A program made the position numbers and the translations under genes. Of a DNA stretch of 64,000 nucleotides, positions 1 through 8,927 are shown one piece after another. This DNA comes from Lachnospiraceae bacterium. Its GTDB lineage: Bacteria > Bacillota > Clostridia > Lachnospirales > Lachnospiraceae. Each line of letters opens with the position of its first letter. Position 1 is the first letter of the stretch. The stretch covers positions 41,764 through 105,763 of the forward strand of contig JAIEAP010000001.1 of assembly GCA_029071325.1 (NCBI GenBank). The letters run 5' to 3'. The notes beneath the pieces are model-generated. The model was given only the letters and a program-made list of their open reading frames with translations, searched no databases and had not been told where the DNA came from.

Positions 1-1
1 T

Positions 2-1123
2 CTGAGGGATCCCGGATTTACCCATAAGGGAGATGTTGTGTCGGAGAGCAGGGCTGCGGCGAGAGGCGGATATACTACGATCCTGGCAATGCCAAATACG
101 AAACCGGTGGTGGATAATCCAGACGTGGTGAGTTATGTACATCGCAAGGCAGAGAACTTAGGATGTGTAAATGTCCTGCAGGTGGGTGCCATTACAAGAG
201 GGCAGAAAGGTGAAGAACTTGCGGATATTCCAGGTATGGTACAGGCAGGAATCCCTGCAATCAGTGAGGACGGAAAGTCCGTTATGAATTCCGGGCTGGC
301 AAGAGACGCTATGGTGTTGGCGAAGAAGCTGGGTATTGCAGTGCTGGCGCATTGCGAGGATAAGAATCTGGTGGAAGGCGGTGTGGTAAATGCAGATGTG
401 AATGCCTGTGCACAGGGACTCCCCGGAATCACCAATTCGGTAGAGGATATTATGATCGCCCGGGATATCATGCTGGCGAAGGACACTGGTGCGCACCTGC
501 ATCTTTGTCATTGTTCTACGGAGAATAGCGTCAATATGGTGCGCATTGCCAAGGAGCAGGGAATTTCCGTTTCTGCGGAGGTATGTCCGCATCACTTTAC
601 GCTGACTTCCGATGATATGATTCCGGGAGACACAAATTATAAGATGAATCCGCCGCTGCGCACCAGAGCAGACGTAGAGGCACTGCGTAAGGGACTGAGC
701 GAAGGCGTGATGGAAGTGATTTCTACGGATCATGCGCCCCACAGCGCAGACGAGAAGAATAACAGTATGCTCCGGGCGCCTTTTGGCATCGTGGGTATGG
801 AGACGGCAGCGGCGCTGACACACACAGAGCTTGTGGTGACCGGTTTGCTGACACCCATGCAGATGGTAGAGAAAATGAGCTATCATCCGGCTAAGATACT
901 GGGTCTGGAAAAGGGAACGCTGGCGGAGGGCAGCGCTGCAGATGTAACCGTATTTGACCCGGCGTGCAACGATACCATAGACAAGAATTTATTCTGGTCC
1001 AAGGCGAAGAATACCCCCTTCCACGGACGAAAGGTCAGGGGGCGTATTGATATGACGATCTGCGGCGGCAGAATTGTGTATGATGCAGCGGCAGAGTATG
1101 GAACTGTTACGGGGAACAAGTAG
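2..1123 (+). CDS. pyrC: Dihydroorotase (5' end outside window)
   Basis: Zinc amidohydrolase that cyclises N-carbamoyl-aspartate to dihydroorotate, the third step of pyrimidine synthesis. The open frame runs in from the left edge (it reads LRDPGFTHKGD from base 2), so the true start and the first HxH metal motif lie outside. Visible family marks are the AMPNT stretch, AHCED, LCHCST, the PHHF motif and the STDHAPHS motif near residue 240 that carries the catalytic Asp. It ends with TAG 14 bases before pyrF, which has its own ribosome site (AAAGGA). Together with pyrF-pyrK-pyrD this is a standard Clostridia pyr operon, and any PyrR or attenuator control would lie upstream of the window. Function is certain; only completeness is unknown. 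Confidence 0.96.
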   Translation: MRDPGFTHKGDVVSESRAAARGGYTTILAMPNTKPVVDNPDVVSYVHRKAENLGCVNVLQVGAITRGQKGEELADIPGMVQAGIPAISEDGKSVMNSGLARDAMVLAKKLGIAVLAHCEDKNLVEGGVVNADVNACAQGLPGITNSVEDIMIARDIMLAKDTGAHLHLCHCSTENSVNMVRIAKEQGISVSAEVCPHHFTLTSDDMIPGDTNYKMNPPLRTRADVEALRKGLSEGVMEVISTDHAPHSADEKNNSMLRAPFGIVGMETAAALTHTELVVTGLLTPMQMVEKMSYHPAKILGLEKGTLAEGSAADVTVFDPACNDTIDKNLFWSKAKNTPFHGRKVRGRIDMTICGGRIVYDAAAEYGTVTGNK

Positions 1124-1137
1124 AAAGGACAGAAAAT

Positions 1138-2067
1138 ATGATTGAGAAACTGATTCGGAAAATACGGGAGACCAAAGCTCCAATTGTAGTGGGGTTAGAC
1201 CCGATGTTAAGTTATGTGCCGGAGTATATCACCAAGGCAGCATATGAACAGTACGGAGAGACGTTGGAAGGGGCTGCGGAAGCAATCTGGCAGTTCAATA
1301 AGGCGATTGTAGATGCAACATACGATCTGATTCCGGCGGTAAAACCCCAGATCGCTATGTATGAGCAGTTTGGCGTGGAGGGCGTCAGGGCATATCAGAA
1401 GACTGTGGAATATTGCCACGAGAAAGATTTGGTGGTGATCGGGGATGTGAAGCGCGGCGACATTGGTTCCACCTCTGCGGCATATGCAACGGGGCATCTG
1501 GGAAAAGTGCAGGTGGGAAGTAAATGTTATTCCTGCTTTGACGAGGATTTTGCAACGGTCAATCCGTATCTTGGTTCAGATGGTGTCCAGCCGTTTATTG
1601 ATGTGTGTAAGGAGGAGAAGAAGGGGATATTTGTCCTGGTGAAAACCAGCAATCCTTCCAGCGGAGAGTTCCAGGATAGGCTGATAGATGGCAGACCGCT
1701 GTACGAGCATGTGGGTGAAAAGGTTGCTCAGTGGGGCGAACAGCTCATGGGGGAGAACTATAGTTACATAGGAGCCGTTGTGGGCGCCACTTATCCGGAA
1801 GAGGGCAAAGTGCTGCGCAGACTGATGCCTAAAAGCTTTATCTTAGTGCCGGGCTATGGCGCACAGGGAGGCAAAGGCGCAGATCTGGTGCACTATTTTG
1901 ATGAAGACGGACTGGGAGCTATCGTGAATTCATCCAGAGGGATTATCGCGGCATACCGCCAGGAGGCATATGCGAAGTATGGAGAGGAGCACTTCGCAGA
2001 GGCATCCAGAGCAGCGGTGGAAGCAATGATTGCCGATATTGACGGAGCGCTGCAGGCAGCAAATTGA
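1138..2067 (+). CDS. pyrF: Orotidine 5'-phosphate decarboxylase, type 2
   Basis: Converts OMP to UMP, the last step of de novo UMP synthesis. At 309 residues it is the longer type 2 form rather than the roughly 230-residue type 1. The signature with catalytic Lys and Asp reads GDVKRGDIGST (near residue 100), followed by the substrate loop near NPYLGSDG and a C-terminal phosphate-binding segment VPGYGAQGG. The ATG at 1138 follows AAAGGACAG with good spacing. It sits between pyrC and pyrK in one transcription unit. Nothing is odd in length or motif content. Confidence 0.96.
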   Translation: MIEKLIRKIRETKAPIVVGLDPMLSYVPEYITKAAYEQYGETLEGAAEAIWQFNKAIVDATYDLIPAVKPQIAMYEQFGVEGVRAYQKTVEYCHEKDLVVIGDVKRGDIGSTSAAYATGHLGKVQVGSKCYSCFDEDFATVNPYLGSDGVQPFIDVCKEEKKGIFVLVKTSNPSSGEFQDRLIDGRPLYEHVGEKVAQWGEQLMGENYSYIGAVVGATYPEEGKVLRRLMPKSFILVPGYGAQGGKGADLVHYFDEDGLGAIVNSSRGIIAAYRQEAYAKYGEEHFAEASRAAVEAMIADIDGALQAAN

Positions 2068-2118
2068 CAAATCACGGTATCATCATACAGGGAGCAGAAT
2101 AAAGGAGACGAGGGATAC

Positions 2119-2886
2119 ATGTCAGAGAAATTCAATGAGCAGGCAATCATCATCCGACAGGAGGAAATTGCGGACGATATCTACAGCATGTGGCTGCGGA
2201 CAGAGAGCATTGCAAAAAATGCCAGAGCCGGACAGTTCGTATCTGTCTATTGCAGCGATGGAAGCAGGATATTGCCGAGGCCCATCAGCATTTGCCAGAT
2301 TGACCGGCAGGACAGTGCGATCCGGCTTGTTTATCGGACAGTAGGAAAAGGTACGGAGGAATTTGCCAAGCTTCACACGGGGGATATTTTAAACGTTACC
2401 GGTCCCCTTGGGAATGGATTTCCACAAAAGGGCGGGAAAGCGATTCTCATCGGCGGCGGTGTTGGGATTCCGCCTATGCTGCAGCTGGCAAAAGAATTGA
2501 AATGTGAGAAACAGGTGGTGCTGGGCTTCCGGGATGAGCAGTTTCTGGTAGAGGAATTTCAGAAAGAGGCGGTTGTATGTATTGCAACAGAGGATGGCAG
2601 TGCGGGAACGGAAGGAAACGTGCTGGATGCAATCCGGGAAAATGGTCTGACCGCTGAGATTATCTATGCCTGCGGACCGGCGCCTATGCTGCGCGCAGTC
2701 AAGGCGTATGCCGCAGAACGTCATATAGAATGCTGGATATCCATGGAGGAGCGGATGGCATGCGGCATCGGCGCATGTCTTGCATGCGTCTGTAAGTCCA
2801 AGCGCAAGGATGAGCATACCAATGTGAAGAATAAACGGGTCTGCAAAGAGGGGCCAGTGTTCCGGGCAGAGGAGGTGGAGTTCTGA
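2119..2886 (+). CDS. pyrK: Dihydroorotate dehydrogenase electron transfer subunit
   Basis: FAD and 2Fe-2S subunit that passes electrons from PyrD to NAD+. The N-terminal half is a ferredoxin-reductase-like FAD domain (RPISICQ near residue 55), then a nucleotide-binding half with GGGVGIPPML (near residue 112). The iron-sulfur cysteines lie in CGIGACLACVC near residue 215, with a further Cys in NKRVCKEG. The length of 255 residues is normal. Its TGA overlaps the ATG of pyrD by one base, giving translational coupling that matches the fixed complex of the two subunits. Presence of pyrK makes the neighbouring PyrD the class 1B, NAD-linked type. Confidence 0.95.
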   Translation: MSEKFNEQAIIIRQEEIADDIYSMWLRTESIAKNARAGQFVSVYCSDGSRILPRPISICQIDRQDSAIRLVYRTVGKGTEEFAKLHTGDILNVTGPLGNGFPQKGGKAILIGGGVGIPPMLQLAKELKCEKQVVLGFRDEQFLVEEFQKEAVVCIATEDGSAGTEGNVLDAIRENGLTAEIIYACGPAPMLRAVKAYAAERHIECWISMEERMACGIGACLACVCKSKRKDEHTNVKNKRVCKEGPVFRAEEVEF

Positions 2887-3791
2887 TGAATATGAAGGTT
2901 TCCATAGCGGGAGTAGAATTGAAGAATCCCATTATGACTGCATCCGGTACCTTTGGCTCCGGTCAGGAGTACAGCGAATTTGTAGACTTGAACCGCCTGG
3001 GAGCGGTGGTAACCAAGGGGGTGGCAAATGTCCCGTGGGAAGGCAACCCTACCCCGAGGGTGGCAGAGGTCTATGGAGGTATGCTGAATGCCATCGGATT
3101 GCAGAATCCTGGTATCGATGTATTCTTGCAGCGTGATATTCCTTTTCTGACCCACTGCGATGCGAAAGTGGTGGTCAATGTCTGCGGAAGGACGCTGGAG
3201 GATTATCTTGAGGTGGTAGAGCGATTGAGCGATCAGCCGGTGGATCTGCTGGAAATCAATATTTCGTGCCCCAATGTCAAAGAGGGCGGAATTGCATTTG
3301 GTCAGAACGCGGCTTCCGTGGAAGCTATTACCAGAGAAGTGAAGGCACATGCCGCTCAGCCTGTGATCATGAAGCTGAGTCCCAATGTCACGGACATTAC
3401 GGAAATGGCAAGGGCCGCGGAGGCGGGGGGAGCAGATGCTCTGTCCCTGATCAACACCCTGACCGGCATGAAGATCGATGTGGAAAGACGTAAATTCGCG
3501 CTGGCGAATAAAACCGGCGGCATGTCGGGACCGGCGATACATCCCATCGCCGTGCGCATGGTATATCAGACCGCTCAGGCAGTTAAGCTTCCCATCATAG
3601 GAATGGGCGGCGTTATGACAGCGGTGGATGCACTGGAGCTGATGCTGGCAGGCGCCACGGCTGTGGCGGTGGGAACGGCAAACTTTGCCAATCCCAGAGC
3701 AGTTACGGATATTATTGACGGTATGCAGGATTATCTGGAACAGCATGGCATTGCGGATATCTGCGAACTGATCGGGGCGGTGCGGGAGTAA
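2886..3791 (+). CDS. pyrD: Dihydroorotate dehydrogenase catalytic subunit (class 1B)
   Basis: FMN enzyme oxidising dihydroorotate to orotate, working with PyrK. It has 301 residues. The active-site base of class 1 enzymes is the cysteine in NISCPNVKEGG (near residue 128). FMN and phosphate contacts are seen in KLSPNVTD, NTLTGM and GMGGVMTA with ATAVAVGTA near the C-terminus. The start ATG overlaps the pyrK stop. A terminator-like hairpin follows about 30 bases after the stop, so the operon ends here, although in many relatives pyrE would come next; here pyrE lies 11.9 kb away. Confidence 0.95.
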   Translation: MNMKVSIAGVELKNPIMTASGTFGSGQEYSEFVDLNRLGAVVTKGVANVPWEGNPTPRVAEVYGGMLNAIGLQNPGIDVFLQRDIPFLTHCDAKVVVNVCGRTLEDYLEVVERLSDQPVDLLEINISCPNVKEGGIAFGQNAASVEAITREVKAHAAQPVIMKLSPNVTDITEMARAAEAGGADALSLINTLTGMKIDVERRKFALANKTGGMSGPAIHPIAVRMVYQTAQAVKLPIIGMGGVMTAVDALELMLAGATAVAVGTANFANPRAVTDIIDGMQDYLEQHGIADICELIGAVRE

Positions 3792-3821
3792 AAAGGTAAC
3801 GATTCAAAACTTTCTAAAATG

Positions 3822-3867
3822 AAAAAAGCAGTCTATTTCAATTTGTTGAAAAAGGACTGTTTTTTTA
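3822..3867 (+). terminator. Probable intrinsic terminator of the pyr operon
   Basis: A-rich run AAAAAAG then CAGTC (3829-3833) pairs with GACTG (3855-3859), followed by eight T. The A-run can pair with the T-run to lengthen the stem. The loop is about 21 bases, so it is a moderate terminator. Confidence 0.65.
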
Positions 3868-3920
3868 TTTCTGTGAGTGAGCCGATTTCCCGGGTTACAG
3901 ATAAAAACTGTTCGAAGATC

Positions 3921-3993
3921 TGTGACAAGCGTGTGACAAAAAGGGGAACATTTCTTGTCACAGCTTGTAGGGTGAAACGTATTCAAATAAAAT
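3921..3993 (+). promoter_or_regulatory. Operator-promoter module of the XRE gene, copy 1
   Basis: Two direct TGTGACA half-sites (3921-3927, 3932-3938) and an inverted TGTCACA (3956-3962) stand directly before a promoter with -35 TTGTAG (3965-3970), a 17-base spacer and -10 TAAAAT (3988-3993). The 27 bases 3943-3969 match 5591-5617 upstream of the surface protein gene with one difference. The predicted leader to the ATG at 4128 is about 130 bases. Promoter reading is from consensus only; operator function is inferred from symmetry and duplication. Confidence 0.6.
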
Positions 3994-4127
3994 AGAGATG
4001 TGGTTCGCATATCTCATCTTACATCTTTTCTATCTTTTATATCAGAGTATATCATAACAGTTATCAAATAAAACAGGGGAGATTGAGGAACTGCAAAATA
4101 TGAGATATATACAAAGGAGAAAGGGGC

Positions 4128-5573
4128 ATGTCAGAATTTTCGGATTTGCTGGAAACATGTATCATGCACACGGGATTATCGGAAACACGTTTGGCGGAAA
4201 GCAGCGGTTTTAGCAGGAGCTATATTGCAAAGCTCAAAAATGGGCAGCGTCTGTCGCCGGATACGGAGAAGATGGAGCGATTATTTGCATGCCTGCAGCT
4301 CAGCCAGGCTGAGTATACGGAGCTGTGGAACCGATATCTGGAGGAGCGGCAGGGGAAGGAGAAATATGGTCTCACCCAGGCTGTTCTGGGATTTGTTTCC
4401 AGTTCCCGCCAGATATCAAAATTGTCTGCTGAAATCAGGATGGATTGTGCGCTGCCGGATGTGTGGGTAGTGGAGGGAAGAGAGGATGTGGATTATTTCC
4501 TGAAGCTTTTGATTGAGCAGGAGGCGCTTGGACCGTCAGGGTATCTGAAAATTCTGGCACAGCCGGAATGCGGTGCACTCATGGATCGTTTAAAAAACGC
4601 GTTTAAGCTAAATCATGAATTCCGGGTAGATCATCTGATATGTCTGAATAATGATATGAAGAGAGATGCAGATAAGTATTACAATATAGAATTACTACAG
4701 AAAATAATACCGGCAGTTTTGTGCGGACATGCCTCAAACTATAGGGTATATTACAATTATGACAGAGTCCAATCGCATTTTAACCGCTTCAATATGATGC
4801 CTTATCTGATTTTAAGCCGGGATCGGGTAGTACAGGTTGATTATGAATTTGAGCATGCTGTAATCTGCCGTGTAGAGGAAAAATTGGAATATTTTTCAAA
4901 GGCATTTCAGGGACTTGTGAAGACATGCCCATTCCTGTACGAATCATTTGTGGATGATGCGTCCGTCATGCAGTATTGGGCGAGACACAGAAAAATAAAC
5001 GAAACATTTTATGCGGCAGGAAATATGCCGTTTATGATGGGTTTGGATATGATGGATATCATGCATCCGTATGTAACCTCATGCAGGGAAGAATTGGAGG
5101 CGGTGATGCGGCAGATGCATGAGTGGAGAGAAAACAGGGCAGACGATTCCGGGAAGATAGTATCCTATTTTACGGAAGCAGGTATCCATCGATTTATGGA
5201 AGAAGGACGGATTATGGAAATCCCGGAAAAAGTATATATGCCGCTGCAAAGAGAGGACCGGCGCGTGATGATTCGAAGGTTGTTAGAAGCGGTGGAGCAG
5301 GGGTTCTATGAACCGCGGCTGATCCGGACCGACCGGTATCAGTGGCCGGGAGAGATTTCCATTTCCATGTATAATTATGAGGAGATGGCATTGTACTATG
5401 ATCTTGACGGCGGGAAGCAGATGTTTCGGATAGAGGAGAAGACCATCACTAGACGGTTTTATGAGTTTATGGAGATGTTTGGGGAGAGTGCTTATGTATG
5501 TTCTGTCCAGGAGACAGTAGAGTATCTGGAGCGGTTGGTGGATGAAGAGATGATAGAATATGCGGCAGTGTGA
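4128..5573 (+). CDS. XRE-type HTH protein with large unknown C-terminal part
   Basis: A DNA-binding protein of 481 residues. Residues about 15-60 form an XRE-like helix-turn-helix (TRLAESSGFSRSYIAKLKNG). Residues about 95-480 do not match a family I recognise; they are rich in aromatic and acidic residues and could be a ligand-sensing or protein-interaction part. AAAGGAGAAAGGGG supports the ATG at 4128. The TGA stop lies inside the TGTGACA half-site of the second operator module at 5569. The same module precedes this gene, so I infer that it controls itself and the surface protein downstream. No membrane segment is visible. It could instead respond to another regulator; only the arrangement is seen. 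Confidence 0.7.
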   Translation: MSEFSDLLETCIMHTGLSETRLAESSGFSRSYIAKLKNGQRLSPDTEKMERLFACLQLSQAEYTELWNRYLEERQGKEKYGLTQAVLGFVSSSRQISKLSAEIRMDCALPDVWVVEGREDVDYFLKLLIEQEALGPSGYLKILAQPECGALMDRLKNAFKLNHEFRVDHLICLNNDMKRDADKYYNIELLQKIIPAVLCGHASNYRVYYNYDRVQSHFNRFNMMPYLILSRDRVVQVDYEFEHAVICRVEEKLEYFSKAFQGLVKTCPFLYESFVDDASVMQYWARHRKINETFYAAGNMPFMMGLDMMDIMHPYVTSCREELEAVMRQMHEWRENRADDSGKIVSYFTEAGIHRFMEEGRIMEIPEKVYMPLQREDRRVMIRRLLEAVEQGFYEPRLIRTDRYQWPGEISISMYNYEEMALYYDLDGGKQMFRIEEKTITRRFYEFMEMFGESAYVCSVQETVEYLERLVDEEMIEYAAV

Positions 5574-5641
5574 CAAATTGCTGTGAAATTGGGGAACATT
5601 TTTTGTCACAGCTTGTACCGTAGATTTTTGTACTATAAAAT
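5569..5641 (+). promoter_or_regulatory. Operator-promoter module of the surface protein gene, copy 2
   Basis: TGTGACA (5569-5575), a degenerate TGTGAAA (5582-5588) and inverted TGTCACA (5604-5610) precede -35 TTGTAC (5613-5618), a 17-base spacer and -10 TAAAAT (5636-5641). The outer half-sites are 35 bases apart, start to start, exactly as in the copy at 3921. The first half-site overlaps the stop codon of the upstream regulator gene. Confidence 0.6.
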
Positions 5642-5706
5642 GAAAGAACCACTCGTAAAAGAGTTCGGAACAATCACAAATATGCGATTTTATAAGGAGG
5701 ATGAAA

Positions 5707-8700
5707 ATGAAAAAGAAAAGGAAGCTATGGGTAAAGCTCGCGGCGTTGACGCTTGCCCTGGCATTGCTGTGGATAAACATGGCGGATGTCAGGAATATCG
5801 TAAATGCCAATGCGGGAAGCGAAGAGCTGCAAACGGATACGGAGGATATATCTGGACAGGATGAGCCGCCTTTAGATGGAGAGGATGAAATCGAAACCGA
5901 ACAGGGTGATACAACGCCAGGTGGAGAGAAGGTAAACACACCCAATCAGGATGCTACTGATGATGAATCATTCACTGTTACGGTCGATGGATTTGATATG
6001 GCCGAGGCAACGGGCGAGCAAACCGTGACGCTTACGGTAACAACAAGCAGCGCGGCAGACGGTGTGAAGATAGTACTTGGAGTGGAGGGCTCTGATGAGC
6101 AAATACCAGTGGAAAAAGATTCTGTGAAAGATGCTGGTGACGGGAAGACCTGGACGGTAGAACTGCCTGTTAGCGAATATACAGAATGGACAGTCGGAAC
6201 AAAGGTATATGTTTCTTCTGTTACAGCAACCAAGGATGGAAAAAAAGTAAATGGTATAGTGAGCAATTCGGAAGGCGACGAATCCAGCGTGTCCGCCGAG
6301 AATGCTAAGTATTCGTTTACGGTAGTGGGAGAAGAGGGAAATCCTGGAGGAGATGGCAACGAACCGGATGACCCGAAGAAGGATCCTGAGGGGAATGACA
6401 ACGATTCGGATGACCCGAAGAAGGATCCTGAGGATACGAAAGGGGCTGACGTTACCAAACCTGTCATTGAAGCAATCGTAATCGATAAGCAGGGAAAGCC
6501 GGTAACGGATGGCGAGACTGTGAAAATTACGATATCTGCATATGATATGGGAGATGGAGTCGAGAACATACATCTGGAGCTCAAAAATGAGTACTCTGAT
6601 TATTCATATGGAGTAGACGTTGCTTACGATGAAACTACGAAAAAAGGCGAGGCTGTTCTGGATGTAAGCGCAAAGGATTGGTTAAAGGGAAAGGTGTATA
6701 TTTATAACGTCACGGTAACGGATCAAATGGGAAATTGCGCCTATGGAGAAGTTGACCTAGGATCCTCAGATTTTAAGTATGCATCCGTTGACAGTGCGAA
6801 GCATTGGTTCATTGCCGATAGAAAGGGCGTTGATGTGCAGAAACCGGAAATAAAAAAGGTGGAGCTTACACCCAATGGATTCACTGTAGAGCCGAAAGGA
6901 CAGGTGGAAATCAAGGTCATGGCAACGGATGATGTGGCATTGAAATTAGAGAAGGGATGCCGAGCATATTTTTCGTGTGGTGGGGTTCACAATGTGTATT
7001 CCCGGAAAGATCTGTACCTGGACTGGGATCAGGAAGAAAAATGTTATTGTGGAACACTGGAAATCACAGGACAACTCTATCCGGGAGAGTGGAGATTAAA
7101 TGATGTAAGAGTTTGGGATGCCGCAGATAACTACAGTGATTTGTATCCGGAGAATATCACCTTTACGATCCAAAACGAGGATTATGACAAGGAGATGCCC
7201 AAGGTACAGAGTGTGCAGATGGAAAAGACGGGAGAAGTCTTGCAAGCAGGTGAATCTGTATTGTTGTCTGTGGAGGCAACGGATAATCAGGGGATAGAAT
7301 ATGTAGATGTATGTCTGTGGGCAGTATCGGGAGACAGCCTTAGCTATACAAGTGGGAGCAGAATAATCAGACTGAATAGAGTAGAAAATACTGACCGGTA
7401 TGAAGGGATTTTTAAAATTGATGACCAGACCTATCCATGTGAATGGTATGTAAAGTTGATACGTATTCAGGATAAATCTGGAAATTATCAGGAGATAGAA
7501 TCCTGTACGTCAGGGGAATATGAGGTATATTATTATGATGGTCCATACAGTGAGGATTCCTATTCGTTGGAGGAAAGATTCTATGTCTTGGTTGCCGATC
7601 AGAAGGGTGACGTGATAAGGCCGGATGTAAGGGTCTGGGTTTATGGATTAGTAAAGACAGGCGAGGACTCTTGGTGGTATGATGATTTTGGTCGAGCAAT
7701 TCAGGTTCCACGCAGGGCAACACTTGAAGAGGTGCAGAAGCTGTGCGGAACGGCGGAGACTCCTGACGGGCTTGTCTTTGAAGGCTGGATGTCTACAAGG
7801 GGCTCTTCAGATAACAGCAAAGATCCCATGATTTTATGGAAAGGCAATTCTGTGAGAGCTAAGTACGATAAAAATCTGGTTATACTTAATCTGTGTGATG
7901 CAGATGGAAATACATTATATAGCAACGTAATTTTCGGAGAAGAGGGGCAGACGTTGGCGCTTCCGAAGGATATATCGGGACTTTGCAATATCAAATGGGA
8001 AGACTGGGTTGACGGTGAGCGGATTGTAGTTGATAACGTAATAGTAACCAGCGATCCAGTGTATTATGTTTCCGGAACCGCAGAATTGGATGCGGATAAC
8101 CCTGCAACTCCGCCAGCTCCTATTACGCCGGATACCCCGGTAAGACCGCCCTACGCGGAGCCTGTTGCACTGCCGGGTCAGAAGATTGCGGAGGTTGTCG
8201 CTGAGATTGCAGCGGCAGGAAACGGAGCGACCATTACAGTTGCTATGGGAGATGCAACCGTTGTGCCGAAGGATATCCTGGAGGCGGCAAAGGGTAAGGA
8301 TGTAGACGTAGTCCTGCAGATGGACGGTTACACCTGGACCATCAACGGGAAGAATATTTTAAGTGAAAATCTGAAGGACATCAATCTGAGGGTAATCCGG
8401 AATACCGAATATATTCCAAGCGGTTTGATCTCTCAGCTGGCAGGAGATAATCCGGTAGAACAGATTACGCTGGAGTATGACGGAGATTTTGGATTTAAAG
8501 CTGATCTGACCATGAATATCGGCAGCCAGTATGCCGGAAAATCCGGGAACCTCTATTGGCATGACAGCGATGGACGAATGATATTTATGAATGCAGGAGC
8601 CATTGATGTAGCCGGTAATGTGACTCTTGGCTTCAGCCATGCTTCGGATTATGCGATTGTCATTACGGGTCCGGCAGCAACGATAGTTCCTAATACGGCA

Positions 8701-8844
8701 GTGGCATCTGTTAGCACGTCGGCGGCGGTCACTCCTAAAACTGGCGACGAGTTGCCCGTGGTTCCGTATGCGGCAGTGTGCGCAGTTGGATTCGTTGGGA
8801 TTCTGATTACAGGCGTTGTAATAAAAAAGAGACATGGAAAATAG
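5707..8844 (+). CDS. Sortase-anchored surface protein with Ig-like repeats
   Basis: A secreted, cell-wall-attached protein of 1045 residues. The N-terminus is a signal peptide (KKKRK, then a hydrophobic run near residues 9-25). An acidic linker follows with a short repeat (DDPKKDPE twice, residues about 222-245). At least three related Ig-like modules begin with DVTKPVIEA, DVQKPEIKK and KEMPKVQSV. An InlB-like segment (FEGWMS) lies near residue 700. The C-terminus has the sorting motif TPKTGD, a hydrophobic span and KKRHGK. AAGGAGG touches the ATG at 5701, so the ATG at 5707 with a 6-base gap is the better start. No sortase gene is in the window. It is likely an adhesin or matrix-binding protein, but no ligand can be named. 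It shares its promoter module with the regulator upstream. Confidence 0.85.
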   Translation: MKKKRKLWVKLAALTLALALLWINMADVRNIVNANAGSEELQTDTEDISGQDEPPLDGEDEIETEQGDTTPGGEKVNTPNQDATDDESFTVTVDGFDMAEATGEQTVTLTVTTSSAADGVKIVLGVEGSDEQIPVEKDSVKDAGDGKTWTVELPVSEYTEWTVGTKVYVSSVTATKDGKKVNGIVSNSEGDESSVSAENAKYSFTVVGEEGNPGGDGNEPDDPKKDPEGNDNDSDDPKKDPEDTKGADVTKPVIEAIVIDKQGKPVTDGETVKITISAYDMGDGVENIHLELKNEYSDYSYGVDVAYDETTKKGEAVLDVSAKDWLKGKVYIYNVTVTDQMGNCAYGEVDLGSSDFKYASVDSAKHWFIADRKGVDVQKPEIKKVELTPNGFTVEPKGQVEIKVMATDDVALKLEKGCRAYFSCGGVHNVYSRKDLYLDWDQEEKCYCGTLEITGQLYPGEWRLNDVRVWDAADNYSDLYPENITFTIQNEDYDKEMPKVQSVQMEKTGEVLQAGESVLLSVEATDNQGIEYVDVCLWAVSGDSLSYTSGSRIIRLNRVENTDRYEGIFKIDDQTYPCEWYVKLIRIQDKSGNYQEIESCTSGEYEVYYYDGPYSEDSYSLEERFYVLVADQKGDVIRPDVRVWVYGLVKTGEDSWWYDDFGRAIQVPRRATLEEVQKLCGTAETPDGLVFEGWMSTRGSSDNSKDPMILWKGNSVRAKYDKNLVILNLCDADGNTLYSNVIFGEEGQTLALPKDISGLCNIKWEDWVDGERIVVDNVIVTSDPVYYVSGTAELDADNPATPPAPITPDTPVRPPYAEPVALPGQKIAEVVAEIAAAGNGATITVAMGDATVVPKDILEAAKGKDVDVVLQMDGYTWTINGKNILSENLKDINLRVIRNTEYIPSGLISQLAGDNPVEQITLEYDGDFGFKADLTMNIGSQYAGKSGNLYWHDSDGRMIFMNAGAIDVAGNVTLGFSHASDYAIVITGPAATIVPNTAVASVSTSAAVTPKTGDELPVVPYAAVCAVGFVGILITGVVIKKRHGK
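6365..6433 (+). repeat. 42-bp-period repeat in the acidic linker
   Basis: The 27 bases at 6365-6391 are repeated exactly at 6407-6433, a period of 42 bases or 14 codons, encoding DDPKKDPE twice. Such in-frame repeats commonly change in copy number. Confidence 0.85.
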
Positions 8845-8861
8845 ATAGACTGAAATAAAAT

Positions 8862-8903
8862 ACGAGGGTATTCCAAAGTCAATGACTGGAGAAATACCCT
8901 CGT
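8862..8903. terminator. Perfect hairpin between convergent genes
   Basis: ACGAGGGTATT (8862-8872) is the exact reverse complement of 8893-8903, an 11-bp stem with a 20-base loop. It is flanked by A-rich sequence on one side and TTTACATATTT on the other, so it may serve both the surface protein gene and the converging nuclease gene. Confidence 0.7.
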
Positions 8904-8927
8904 TTACATATTTCGTCTGTGACAGAT

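Noticed and set aside
2721..3746. A 341-codon open frame on the minus strand across pyrK and pyrD
   Set aside because: It lies wholly antisense to two clear pyr genes, has a Cys/His-rich composition typical of antisense reading and no ribosome site.
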